From NCBI RefSeq assembly GCF_002865545.1, contig NZ_CP025543.1, positions 434,001 through 498,000 on the forward strand: a DNA stretch of 64,000 nucleotides. Direction: 5' to 3'. This stretch comes from Spiroplasma monobiae MQ-1 (GTDB lineage Bacteria; Bacillota_I; Bacilli_A; Mycoplasmatales; Mycoplasmataceae). The notes beneath the pieces were generated by a model. The model made no database searches. It saw nothing but the letters and a program-made list of their open reading frames with translations, and was not told the DNA's origin. Of this stretch, positions 10,093 through 20,250 are shown one piece after another. The first letter of the stretch is position 1. Each line of letters begins with the position of its first letter. The position numbers and the translations under genes were made by a program.

Positions 10093-11028
10093 ATGAAAAG
10101 AAATTCAATACAAATTATTGATGATGGATTCTTTTTATTAAATGAAAATCAAAATTTTAGATTTGACAGAGAAACTTCTAAAAAAATATTAGAAAACATT
10201 CAATTCCCAATTATTGTATTAGACACAGAGTTTTTTAATCACTCTCATGATAATGGAAATAATGACAAAAAATTGTATAGTGATTCTAATAAGGACTTAG
10301 TTTATGTTATTCAATATTCATTTGCCAAATCATTAAAAGAGATTTCTAATAGAGATAATAAAAAGGCTATCAAATCAATTACAATTAAGCGTAACTTTAA
10401 TGATAAAACTTATGATTTTTTTGATCAATATTCAAAAATGATTATTTCTTTTTTGAATATGTGCAGAAACAAAGAGATAAGAACCATTGTTTGTGCTGGA
10501 GCTAGCAATGATATTAAAATAATTAATCAATGAATTAATGAAAACAAAAAGCTATTTGCACGAAAAACTTTAAAAATGGCTTTTTATAATAAAGAAACAA
10601 AAGAGTTAAATGCCAATTACTTTGACATATATGATATCTTAGAAAAAACATTTTCATTTTCAAACACAACTAAAACGGGTGAAGAATTTTGAAAAAGAGA
10701 GAACTTGCCAAAAGGTAAACAAAGTGATGAAATGATAGCTTTAACTGGAACCAAAAAATTCTTTGACTGATTTGAAGAGATAAATCAAAACCTTTTAAAA
10801 GACGAAAAAGAAGATATTTATACAATGTGTTGTAATGCTTATTCATTTTTTTCAAAAGATGTAAACGCAAAAATTGATTTTGAAACATACAAAAATATGA
10901 ACAAAAATGTTAAAAGGGTTATTGATCATTGTTATAATGATGTGCTTAAGGTTTTAGAATTTTTATCATTTGTATATGAATTTACTCATGTACCTTATTC
11001 AAAAAATAGTTACATTAAGAAATATTAA
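10093..11028 (+). CDS. DEDD-type (RNase H-fold) exonuclease-like protein
   Basis: 311 residues. Motif I is IVLDTEFF (D-x-E) near residues 41-48. Motif II is in CAGASNDIKIINQW (Asp near 140). Motif III is IDHCYNDVLKVLEFL near 276-290, with His and Asp spaced as in DEDD nucleases. These carboxylates bind two metal ions for 3'-5' exonucleolysis. The inserted middle region is unlike DnaQ/PolC epsilon and RNase T, so the substrate is unknown. Five TGA Trp codons are present. It is monocistronic, divergent from the 9171-10004 gene. Confidence 0.6.
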
Positions 11029-11058
11029 ACTTATCAAAAACATATAATTCAATAAAAT

Positions 11059-11067
11059 TGGTATAAT
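11059..11067 (+). promoter_or_regulatory. Extended -10 promoter of yqeGH
   Basis: TG-G-TATAAT, 25 bp before the yqeG ATG, without a clear -35. Confidence 0.65.
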
Positions 11068-11092
11068 TATATTATCAATTAGAGGTGAGAAG

Positions 11093-11677
11093 ATGGCAAA
11101 TAAAAAAGGTAACAATTTTTTACTATTAAACTACTTCAAACCCTCAATTTATCTTGAAAGTTATAGCAAGGTTAACTTAGCTTCTCTAAAAAATAGTGGT
11201 ATAAAACTTGTTATGTGTGATATGGATAACACACTAATAGGATGAAATGAAAGAATACCTTCTCCAGATGTAATAAACTTTATTAAAAATGTTTATTCTC
11301 AAAATATGGAGTTTGTACTTTTTTCAAACAACATTAGAAGTAGGGTTGAGAACTTTGCCAAAAAAGCAGGGATTAAAAATTACTTTTGAGATTGCAAAAA
11401 ACCACTTCTTGGTAAAATGAAAGTTGTTAAAAGACTTTTTAATTACAAAGAAGAAGAAATGATTTTAATAGGTGATCAACTTGTAACCGATGTATTAGTT
11501 GCCAATAGAGCTCATATAAAGAGTATCTTAGTATCACCTTTAAGTAGAAACAAAGAAGAGAGTAAAACGGTTCAATTCTTTGAAAAATTTATATCAAAAA
11601 AACTATCACAAAAGAACATCTTACATGAAGGGTTCTATAACGAAGGGGAAATAGGGGGCAATTATGAAATTCTCTAA
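11093..11677 (+). CDS. yqeG: YqeG family HAD-superfamily phosphatase
   Basis: 194 residues of the HAD IIIA phosphatase fold. HAD motif I is VMCDMDNTLIGW (nucleophile Asp in DxDxT), motif II is VLFSNN, motif III Lys lies in CKKPLLGKM, and motif IV is LIGDQLVTDV. In Firmicutes yqeG is always next to yqeH and the pair is tied to ribosome assembly; here the genes overlap by 14 nt. A GAGGTGAG ribosome site lies 5 nt before ATG. Confidence 0.92.
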
Positions 11678-12962
11678 TAACGATAAAATAAATGAAATTG
11701 AAAAACAAATAGAAGAACTTGAAGATCAAGCTTTACAAATGAATGCAGCAGCAGAACCGGTTATAAAAGTTAAGCAGAAAAATAAAGTTACTTTAACAGA
11801 GGCTAAACCAGGGGTGGGAAATACTACAAACTTTAATTCAACAGGTCCTAAAAAGTGTATTGGTTGTGGAAGAGAACTTCAAACTGTTGATGACAGACTA
11901 CCTGGATTTAGTTTAAATATTGAAAAACAAGATTTGTGTTTAAGATGTTTTAAAATAAAATATTACAACAAACTTGTTGAACAAGAAATAAATGACCAAG
12001 ACTTTATTAATATTATTGATGAAATTAATTCAACAAGTAAAAAAATTAGATATTACTATGTTGTAGATATTTTTGATTTACCAGGAAGTAGATTAACTTG
12101 ATTGGAACAATTAATTTCCAAAAAAGAAGTTATTATTGTTGTGAATAAAATAGATTTATTCCCTAAATCAGTTAAAAAAACAAAAATATTTAATTATGTT
12201 AAAAAGTTCTTTTCAGATTCACCAATACGTGATTCAAAAATATTACTTACAAGTTCAATTAAGCAAGATTATGTTTATGCACTTGTAAATGAACTTAAAT
12301 CAGTTGAATATGATCAATATATTGTTGGTATTTCAAATGCTGGTAAATCAAGTTTGATGAATGCATGTTTAAAATTAAATCAGCAAATACCTTCAATTGT
12401 TACTTCTAAATATGTAAATACTACTTTAGATAAAATCAAAATTAACTTTACAGAAAAAAACTTTGTATATGACACACCAGGACTTGTAAAGCACAATCAC
12501 ATCGCTATAGCAACAGCTCCTAGTTACTGAGACTTCTTCTTTTTCCAAAAAGAAATTAAACAAGTTACTTATCAATTAAATCAAGGTCAATCAATATTTT
12601 ATGGAGGACTTGCTTGATTTACATTTGAAGAGGGTCAAGCTTATAACGAAAAGAATGGTAAAGAGGCTAAAACAGGTTTCCATTTATATGTAAACAAGCA
12701 ATTACCATTGCATAGAACAAAAGCTGAAAATGCACAAAGATACTTTAAAAAGAATCGTCACTCACTAGCTCCAAGATTATTGGACAAAGATATAGATTTT
12801 GAAACTCATACATTTAGTTATGATAAAGAAAAGAAAGTGGATATCCACATTTCTGGATTAGGCTGAATTAATTTTAAATCTTATGATGGTATGAAATTAT
12901 CAGTTACTGTTCCAAAAACTGAATATGGTGTAAAAGTAAGCGAATTAGAAGCTCTAATTTAA
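11664..12962 (+). CDS. yqeH: Ribosome biogenesis GTPase YqeH (circularly permuted)
   Basis: 432 residues. An N-terminal acidic extension precedes a zinc finger (CIGCGRELQ...CLRCF, four Cys). The GTPase motifs appear in permuted order G4 (NKIDLF), G5 (TSS), G1 (GISNAGKSS), G3 (DTPG). A C-terminal RNA-binding region follows (HISGLGWINF). Family members help 30S subunit maturation. The reading frame crosses several TGA Trp codons. It overlaps yqeG. Confidence 0.93.
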
Positions 12963-12967
12963 TACGC

Positions 12968-13005
12968 AAAAGCAATCATAAGGGTTGCTTTTTTTTTTTT
13001 TTTTT
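12968..13005 (+). terminator. Terminator of yqeGH with a T17 tract
   Basis: Stem AAAAGCAA / TTGCTTTT followed by 17 consecutive T (12989-13005). The tract ends only 28 bp before the next ATG, so it also lies in the promoter zone of the GH85 gene. Confidence 0.8.
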
Positions 13006-13033
13006 GTAAAAATAAAAATATACGGGGATGAGT

Positions 13034-15568
13034 ATGAAGAAATTAGTTATAGGTTTACTTTGCATAGCAACCACAATGCCTTTTTTGGCATATACAGTTT
13101 CTTGCGGTGATAATTACAAAAATTACGGTATTGATTTAGCTTCAATTAAAGACTATGATTGAAGTTCTGAAGAACCATATTATAAAGGTCATGAAAATAA
13201 TCTAAAATGAGATTTACCAAATGAAGCACAAGAAAGTGTTTTAAAAGTTAGTGAAGTCAACAATTATTTGGACTATAAAAACTTTAACACAGGTTTTAAA
13301 ACTTACAATGAAGTTTTAAAACAATCACCAACTGGTGTTCCATTGAACTCAAAATTTTTGCCTAATGGTAGCAGAAAGAAAAATATGATGGAAATAAGTC
13401 GACAAGAAATTTTTGATGAGGTAAACAGTATCTTGGACTGAAATTACAATAACGATATTGATGCCAAGTACAATAAGTCAAGAATTGATTTACAAAAAAC
13501 CACAAAAACAGCATCTAAGTGAGTTGAATCACAAGATCCGACTGTAAAAGAAATGAATATGCCAGTTATTATTAATAGCACCTCTAAAGAAAACACAATA
13601 ATTGGTAAAAAAAGATCTTACAATAGGAGTTTTAATAATTATCAATACAATGATGTTATGGTTAGTTGAGCTGGTGCTATTGATGAAGGTATAATTGTGC
13701 CTCCTGGTAAAAATGAAGTTGAAAAGGCTCATATTAATGGGACAAAAATATTAGGTAATATATTTTTGGATGGTTATCACGGACTTAAAAAATCACACTT
13801 AAGAGATTTTTTAAAACAAGACTCTCAAGGCAACTACTTGATTATAGATGTTTTAATAAATATGGTTGTTGATTTAGGCTTTGACGGTTGGTTTTGAAAT
13901 AATGAACCAAATGGATATTTTCAAGATGGTTATATACTAAAATATTCTATTGTAATAGAAATGATGAAGCAATGGAATGATAAAATAAAAAAATCTAACG
14001 ATCCAAAAGTTAATGAATTAATTTTATTTACATATAAAAATAATGGAAGTTTGGAAATTGATAAAAATGGAAATCCAATAAGTAGCGAATCAACAGAGTT
14101 ACAAAAGAATAGTGATAAATTTTTAAGTGATTTTGGAGTTACACCAAATAACTCAGAAAAATATTTAGATAAAGAAAATAAGTGAGATGAATCTAAAGAA
14201 ATATATAACATGTATAACCTAGGTGGTTGAATTAATAGTGAGATATTCTATAACAAAGATAGAATTGGTAGAAGAGATTTGAGAGATTTAGTTTATTACC
14301 ACTTAGATGAAAATTGTAACAAATATGAAGATAACATAGCTAAAGAAAAAGCTGATAAGAATGAAAATAAATGAAAATATGATACTTCAAAAACTATAAA
14401 TTCTTTAGCAATTTTTGCTTCTCACACTTCAAGCGATCTTGCCGAAATGGAAATGAATGAAATTGGAAAAGATAGAAATTCTGATACCTATGGACTTGCA
14501 AAACAAAATTATTATGATGACATGATATATACGGGTCACAACAGACAACTATCAGATGAAGATTTTGGTTCAGTCTCATATGATCCAAAAACTTTTCACA
14601 AAGACAGTAGTTATGGTGTTGGAAACATAGTTCAAGAGAAAACGGTTTTAAATGACTTTAATGAATCATTTTTTACAAATTTTTCAACTGGTAATGGAGA
14701 TAAATTTGTCACTTTAAATAATAGTGATGGTTATCAAAAAAGAATAGTTGAAGATAATTATACTTGAAGTAACACGAACATTGCAGATGTGCAACCAACA
14801 TATAAATGAATGGTTAATATTTTGGAAAATAATGGGAAAATCTCTTCAGTGGATTCAGAAAAGATATCTGGATATTATGACTATAAAGATCCATATCTAA
14901 AAGGAAATTCAATAGCTTTAGGAAGCGGGATCGAAAAAGATGGGTCCATAGCTAAAGCCGAATTTGAAAAAGATGCAACTTATGATTGAATGATAATGGG
15001 AACTAATTATACAAAAAATCAATCATTGGATATTTCTATGATTATAAAAAGTGATAGTGATGATATTAGTCCTTCAATAATTATTGAAGGCATAGATGGT
15101 AATGCAAAAAGTTTGGCAACCAATTCAAAAGATCTTGGTGATGGTTGAAAAGAAATTAGTGCTACATTAGAACCAAATGAAACAGTTGCAAAAATAGGTC
15201 TTAGATTTAAAGCAACTAATTCTAAAATGAAAGTAAATGTGGGTCAATTTTCAATTAATAAAAATAAATTAACAAAGGAAAATGATTTAACAAAAAGCAT
15301 AGAAGCAAAATCAGAATTAGTTATTGAAAGAAACAATGAATATAAAAATATAAGAATAAACTTTAAAGATTTATTCAAAGAAAATGACATTTATTCTTAT
15401 TACGAAGTTTATTATGAAGATAAAAATAACCTTTACAGAGTTGGTGAAACTAATTCAAACAATTATTTTGTAAAAAATATACCAATCGAGACAAATAATT
15501 TGTATATTAAAATTCAAAACAATGCTACAAATAAAATGGAGTGGGTTAAATTGAAGATTGGAGTATAA
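13034..15568 (+). CDS. GH85 endo-beta-N-acetylglucosaminidase, surface lipoprotein
   Basis: Predicted to cut the chitobiose core of N-linked glycans outside the cell. The 844-aa product has signal MKKLVIGLLCIATTMPFLAYTVSC with lipidated Cys24. The GH85 barrel is seen at about 195-305: VMVSWAGAIDEGIIVPP, NGTKILGNIFLDGYHG, then VVDLGFDGWFWNNEPNG. The last stretch carries the family's catalytic Asn-x-Glu as N289-N290-E291 (Asn positions the acetamido group, Glu is the acid/base). A C-terminal beta-sandwich carbohydrate-binding-like region is likely (SIIIEGIDGNAKSL, TVAKIGLRF). It contains 19 or more TGA Trp codons. The start follows GGGGATGAGT. An ABC transporter pair begins 4 bp downstream, suggesting one operon. 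Confidence 0.82.
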
Positions 15569-15572
15569 AACA

Positions 15573-16289
15573 ATGTTAGAAATTAAAAATTTAACAAAAA
15601 CAATAGGTAAAAATAAAATAATAAAAAATATTAATATAAAAATTAAAAAAGGTGAATGTGTAGGAATACTTGGTTCAAATGGAGCTGGTAAAACTACTCT
15701 AATGGAACTTATCGTTGGACAAATAAAACCAACAAGTGGTGAAATTCTTATAGATGGTGAAAAGAATACTTATAAAAAAGTTGGAATTCAATTTCAAGAG
15801 GGTAGTTGACCAATGGGGGTTAATTCAAAAATTTTAATTAAATTCTTTAAATCTAATTGATTTAAAGAAACAGACGAAATCACTAAAGAACTTATTAAAA
15901 TTTTTGAAATAGAAGAAATACTTAAAAAGGATTTGAATAACCTTAGTGGAGGTCAAAAACAAAGAATAAATACATTTTTGGCTGTAATTAACAATCCCGA
16001 ATATATATTTTTAGATGAGATGGTAACTGGTTTAGATTTAAAGATGCAACTAAAATTATTAGCTTTCTTTAAAAAATTAAAAAGTGAAGGAAAAACTATC
16101 ATTGTAATTTCACATATTCCAGAAGAAGTTGAAGAACTTTGTGACAGAGTAATAATTTTAAAAAAAGGCGAAATATACATTGATAAAACAACTAGTGAGA
16201 TTATTAAAACTAATGGCAGTGTAAGAAAACTTTTAATTGACTATTATGATAGTGAGGACAAAGAATATGCAAAAAAAATACAGCGATAA
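15573..16289 (+). CDS. ABC transporter ATP-binding protein
   Basis: 238 residues. Walker A is GSNGAGKTT, the Q-loop lies in VGIQFQEGSW, the signature is NLSGGQKQR, Walker B is YIFLDEMVTGLD, and the H-loop is VISH. The type is that of ABC-2 (drug/antibiotic or lipid) exporters of the CcmA/NatA class. ATG at 15573 follows GGAG. The gene overlaps the permease gene by 23 nt, so the pair forms one transporter. Substrate unknown; it could export or protect rather than import glycans. Confidence 0.93.
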
Positions 16290-17130
16290 ATTTCTAAAAT
16301 TTAATAAGAATTTTGCAAATAATTTTTTATTAATTTCTGGATCAGTTTTAAAAAATTTCAGAACATATGTATATTTATTCTTTATTCCAATTTGTTTCAT
16401 GGCTGTTTTTTCTTGATTTACTGGTGGAAGTGATTCAAATTTTAGACCACCTCAATTATTTTTATTTATGATGATTCCAACTTATGCAATAGTATTTTTA
16501 GTCAATATTTCTATTTCGGAATGAAAAAATTCAGTATTTTTAAAAAGAATACACAGTGCTGGTATTTCAAAAATTGAGTTTCTAGCTAGTATATGAATAT
16601 TTAATTTTATAGCTGGATTTATAGCTTTTCTTTTTGGATTACTTACAATTTATATACTTGGTTTCTTTTATGTAAAACCAGCTGAGGAATCTATATCAAC
16701 AATGTTGGGATTAATTAGCTTTTCTGAGTGATTAGGGATATTATATGCAATAAGTTTAAATATAATTATTTCAATATCGATTGGCACAATTATTAGCGGA
16801 CTTGTTAGAAGTGTATCTTTATCACAAAGTATAAGCATCATAGTTATAATGGCTTGCATAGTTTTTTCAGATAATCTTTTATCAATAAGTTTGATGTCAG
16901 TTAATGAGGGACTTGTTATTTTTAGTTACTTTTTCCCTCAAAAACATACTGTTTGAATTGGTTTGATTTCAGCATCTTCAGGACAAGTTGGTTGAGTTGT
17001 TGAAAATCCAGATAGACTAGTAATTAGTTTTGATTTTAATTTACTTTTAGTTTCATTTACAGGACTTTTTTATACAATGATATTAATTATAGCTGCTTAC
17101 TTTTCTTTTGGTTGAAATAACAAAAAATAA
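16267..17130 (+). CDS. ABC-2 type transporter permease
   Basis: 287 residues with six predicted membrane helices and the ABC-2 pattern: a long soluble N-terminus, an interfacial element (VFLKRIHSAGISKIEFLAS) and late helices. It is the partner of the upstream ATPase. ATG at 16267 lies inside the end of the ATPase gene. About ten TGA Trp codons hide it from standard-code ORF finding. Confidence 0.88.
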
Positions 17131-17157
17131 TAAACATTTTTAATTAAAATCTATAAT

Positions 17158-17186
17158 TTGGTTAATAAAAGTGTTATATTTATATT
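17158..17186 (+). promoter_or_regulatory. Promoter of the ROK kinase gene
   Basis: TTGGTT, 17-bp spacer, TATATT, 23 bp before the ATG. The kinase can thus be expressed apart from the GH85/ABC genes. Confidence 0.6.
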
Positions 17187-17209
17187 AAATATGTTTATGG
17201 AGGTTCTAG

Positions 17210-18172
17210 ATGAAATTGGTATTGGCTATTGAAATTGGTGTAAATTCATCAAAAGTTGGACTAGTTAATCAATATGGGGATTTACAAGCTAAATTTTCTG
17301 TTGATCATGACATAAATAATCTTATTTCAAACTTATATAACAAAATAATAGATGGTTTAGAAGCTATTGGAATAAATTATGAAGAAGAAATTGACAAAAT
17401 AGGTCTAGCAATGGGTGGTTACATTGACCACATGTTGGGAATAGTTAGATATTCCGCTAATTTAGACTTAAAAAACTACAACATAAAACAAATTGCAGAA
17501 GAGTTATTCAAGAAACCTATTTTTGTAATAAATGATGCTAATGCAAGTGCTTTAGGAGAATTTTGAACTGGTGTTGCAAAACAATATGACTCAATTATCT
17601 TTTACTGATTAGATGGTGGTATTGGTGGGGCTATAATTACAGAAGGTAAATTAGCTCCAGGATCAAGAGGTTTTGCAGGAGAATTTGGTCATGGTGGAGG
17701 AGTATTTCAAAACAAATACCCTTGTCCTTGTGGTCTTGAAGGGTGTATTGAACCAATGTCTTCAATGCCTGGAATTGAAAATCATTTTAGAACTACATTT
17801 AAAAGTAAGAAAAATCATCCAGCAAGCGATTTCTTCAATAACCCCGAAACAGTTACTTTTAAAGAAATTGTTGAGGCCTATGAAGAAAAAGGTTATCCTT
17901 ATGAAATAACTGATTTATTATCAGAAGCTTTAGAACCATTGGTAATGCACATGGCATCAATGATTAACGCATTGGACCCAGAAGCAATTATTCTAGCTGG
18001 TGGTTTAACAGATTTAGATAGTAAATTAATTGAAATAATTGAAACAAACATTAAAAAATACATAATTGAAATGTTTGCAGAAGAATTAACTATTGAAATT
18101 GCTGAATTAGGAAATGATTCAACAATGATCGGTAGTGCTTATTACGCATTAAATGATTGAAAAATATTCTAA
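17210..18172 (+). CDS. ROK family sugar kinase (glucokinase-like)
   Basis: 320 residues. Phosphate-1-like AIEIGVNSSKVGLV starts the protein; NDANASALGEFW and the zinc motif CPCGLEGCIE (residues 172-181) follow GEFGHGGG, whose His is the fourth zinc ligand. ROK kinases phosphorylate glucose, GlcNAc, ManNAc or fructose with ATP. Specificity cannot be read here, but proximity to an endo-beta-GlcNAc-ase makes GlcNAc or mannose plausible. GGAGG ribosome site, own promoter. Confidence 0.88.
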
Positions 18173-18205
18173 TTTTCAATCATTTTTTTATGAAAGGATA
18201 TTATT

Positions 18206-18406
18206 ATGGAAAAGTTATTAAAAAGAATTAATGAACTTGCAGCAATCAAAAAACAAAGAGATTTAACCACTGATGAGTTAGAAGAAAGAGTTAAGTTGAG
18301 AGAAGAATACATAAAGTTATTTAGAGCAGGTTTTGAACAACAATTGGAAAATACAGTTTTTATTGATGAAGATGGAAATGAAATAAAAAGAAAAACTAAA
18401 AATTAA
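18206..18406 (+). CDS. DUF896 / UPF0291 (YnzC-like) protein
   Basis: 66-residue protein matching the family pattern MEKLLKRINELA, KKQRDLTTDELEERVKLREEY, FRAGFEQQLENT. YnzC-type proteins are three-helix cytoplasmic proteins of unknown function, some in SOS operons. It lies 34 bp after the ROK gene and shares a terminator, so it is probably co-transcribed. Confidence 0.9.
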   Translation: MEKLLKRINELAAIKKQRDLTTDELEERVKLREEYIKLFRAGFEQQLENTVFIDEDGNEIKRKTKN

Positions 18407-18420
18407 CTTTTAGTTTTTTT
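18391..18420 (+). terminator. Rho-independent terminator
   Basis: Stem AAAACTAAAA / TTTTAGTTTT with a 6-nt loop and a T tract, overlapping the end of the DUF896 gene. Confidence 0.85.
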
Positions 18421-18488
18421 TCTTTTTTTAAAGTTTTTTAACTCTTATAGGTGTAAAATTATATTTGGAATTTAAGGGGAAAGAAAAT

Positions 18489-20162
18489 ATGAAAAAATTA
18501 TTAGGACTTTTAGCAGCTACAGGTTTAGTTGCAACTACAAGTGCTACAGTTGTAGCTTGTGGTGAAAAACAAGAAACAAGTACAACAAGTGTTACATTAA
18601 AAGATGGTTCACTAGAAGCAAACATTAAATTAGTTAATGCAGAAATGCTTGATGGTGGAACAATTACGGTTACTGGTAATGTTGGAAATTTAAATGTAGA
18701 CTTAAACAACAAAACAGTTAAAGATGGTAAATTCTTGACAACTATTTCAATAGAACAAGCAAATTTACCAAAATTAGAAGATATTAATGAAGTATTAACA
18801 TTTACTTACGTTGCACCAATCGAAGGTGGAGCAACAAAAAGCGAAACAATTACTTTTGAAGTTAATGTTAAAGTTATAGCTAAAAAAGATCAATTAAGTA
18901 CAGTTATCACAACTACTGATTTAGGTGAATTAGAAGATAACAGTCAAGAAACAATTACAGAAGCAATTAATGCCAAAAATGTAAATGCATCAGGTAAATA
19001 CGAATTGTCTAACATAACTCAAAAAGGCGCTATTGCTACAGGTATTGGTACTTTTGAAGGTAAAGTTAATTTATCATTCACAGTTCAAAGTGAAGAAAAC
19101 AAAACATATGACATAAGTTTAGACAAAACTTCAGTAAATTTAGATTTAAATGGAAATGTTAGTTCAACAATTAAAATAGAGAACTTTTCAGAATTAAAAG
19201 ATGTTAAAGTTGAATCAAATAATGCAACTATTGCATCAGTTAACCATGCAAACGGGACAATTACAGTTAATGCAAAGGCAGAAGGAACAGCAAACATTAC
19301 AGTTTCTGCTTCAAATGGTAAGTCAACACAAACAATATCAATTACTGTTGCAGACACAAGAACATATGACATAAGTTTAGACAAAAATTCAGTAAATTTA
19401 GATTTAAATGGAAATGTTAGTTCAACAATTAAAATAGAGAACTTTTCAGAATTAAAAGATGTTAAAGTTGAATCAAACAATGCAACTATTGCATCAGTTA
19501 ACCATGCAAACGGGACAATTACAGTTAATGCTAAAGCAGAAGGAACAGCAAACATTATAGTTTCTGCTTCAAATGGTAAGTCAACACAAACAATATCAAT
19601 TACTGTTGCAGACACAAGAACATATGACATAAGTTTAGACAAAACTTCAGTAAATTTAGATTTAAATGGAAATGTTAGTTCAACAATTAAAATAGAGAAC
19701 TTTTCAGAATTAAAAGATGTTAAAGTTGAATCAAAAAATGCAGCTATTGTATCAGTTAACCATGCAAACGGGACAATTACAGTTAATGCTAAAGCAGAAG
19801 GAACAGCAAACATTACAGTTTCTGCTTCAAATGGTAAGTCAACACAAACAATATCAATTACTGTTGCAGACACAAGAACATATGACATAAGTTTAGACAA
19901 AACTTCAGTAAATTTAGATTTAAATGGAAATGTTAGTTCAACAATTAAAATAGAGAACTTTTCAGAATTAAAAGATGTTAAAGTTGAATCAAAAAATGCA
20001 GCTATTGTATCAGTTAACCATGCAAACGGGACAATTACAGTTAATGCTAAAGCAGAAGGAACAGCAAACATTACAGTTTCTGCTTCAAATGGTAAATCAG
20101 TAGCTGAGGTTTCAGTTACAATTGTAGATACAACTCCAACTGAACCAGAAGAAACTTTATAA
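18489..20162 (+). CDS. Spiralin-like surface lipoprotein with four Ig-like (BIG2) repeats
   Basis: 557 residues. The signal MKKLLGLLAATGLVATTSATVVACG is very like spiralin's and is lipidated at Cys25. Residues 26-205 contain two spiralin-like modules, the second DQLSTVITTTDLGELEDN...KGAIATGIGTFEGKV. From residue 206 four near-identical 86-aa domains follow, each YDISLDKxSVNLDLNGNVSS...NGTITVNAKAEGTANITVSA, typical bacterial Ig-like group 2 (intimin/invasin-type) folds. It ends in an acidic tail TPTEPEETL. There is no Trp or TGA. The surface location and stalk-like array suggest adhesion or a protective coat. The AAGGGGAAAG ribosome site before 18489 sets the start; an in-frame codon at 18465 is ignored. 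Confidence 0.9.
   Translation: MKKLLGLLAATGLVATTSATVVACGEKQETSTTSVTLKDGSLEANIKLVNAEMLDGGTITVTGNVGNLNVDLNNKTVKDGKFLTTISIEQANLPKLEDINEVLTFTYVAPIEGGATKSETITFEVNVKVIAKKDQLSTVITTTDLGELEDNSQETITEAINAKNVNASGKYELSNITQKGAIATGIGTFEGKVNLSFTVQSEENKTYDISLDKTSVNLDLNGNVSSTIKIENFSELKDVKVESNNATIASVNHANGTITVNAKAEGTANITVSASNGKSTQTISITVADTRTYDISLDKNSVNLDLNGNVSSTIKIENFSELKDVKVESNNATIASVNHANGTITVNAKAEGTANIIVSASNGKSTQTISITVADTRTYDISLDKTSVNLDLNGNVSSTIKIENFSELKDVKVESKNAAIVSVNHANGTITVNAKAEGTANITVSASNGKSTQTISITVADTRTYDISLDKTSVNLDLNGNVSSTIKIENFSELKDVKVESKNAAIVSVNHANGTITVNAKAEGTANITVSASNGKSVAEVSVTIVDTTPTEPEETL
19104..20135 (+). repeat. Four tandem 258-bp repeats encoding Ig-like domains
   Basis: Unit starts at 19104, 19362, 19620 and 19878, exactly 258 bp (86 codons) apart. 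Units differ by only a few bases; units 3 and 4 share the KNAAIV variant while 1 and 2 share NNATIA. The last unit diverges after about 215 bp. The near-identity implies recent duplication or gene conversion and a likelihood of length change by recombination. Confidence 0.97.
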
Positions 20163-20174
20163 TAAAAAATTTAC

Positions 20175-20202
20175 AAAAAACCTTATCAATAAGGTTTTTT
20201 TT
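20175..20202 (+). terminator. Rho-independent terminator
   Basis: Stem AAAAAACCTTAT / ATAAGGTTTTTT with a 2-nt loop and a T tract. A TATAAT at 20214-20219 for tkt follows directly. Confidence 0.9.
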
Positions 20203-20250
20203 ATTTTTAGAGATATAATAATTTTGAATATAGACGAGGTTTTAAAATAA

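Noticed and set aside
19085-20071. 328-aa open frame on the - strand opposite the Ig-like repeats
   Set aside because: It is the antisense of the repeats, repeats with the same 86-codon period, has no ribosome site, and the + frame has signal peptide and domain structure.
19104-20135. Tandem repeats considered as a CRISPR-like or satellite array
   Set aside because: The 258-bp units are in-frame coding domains without spacers.
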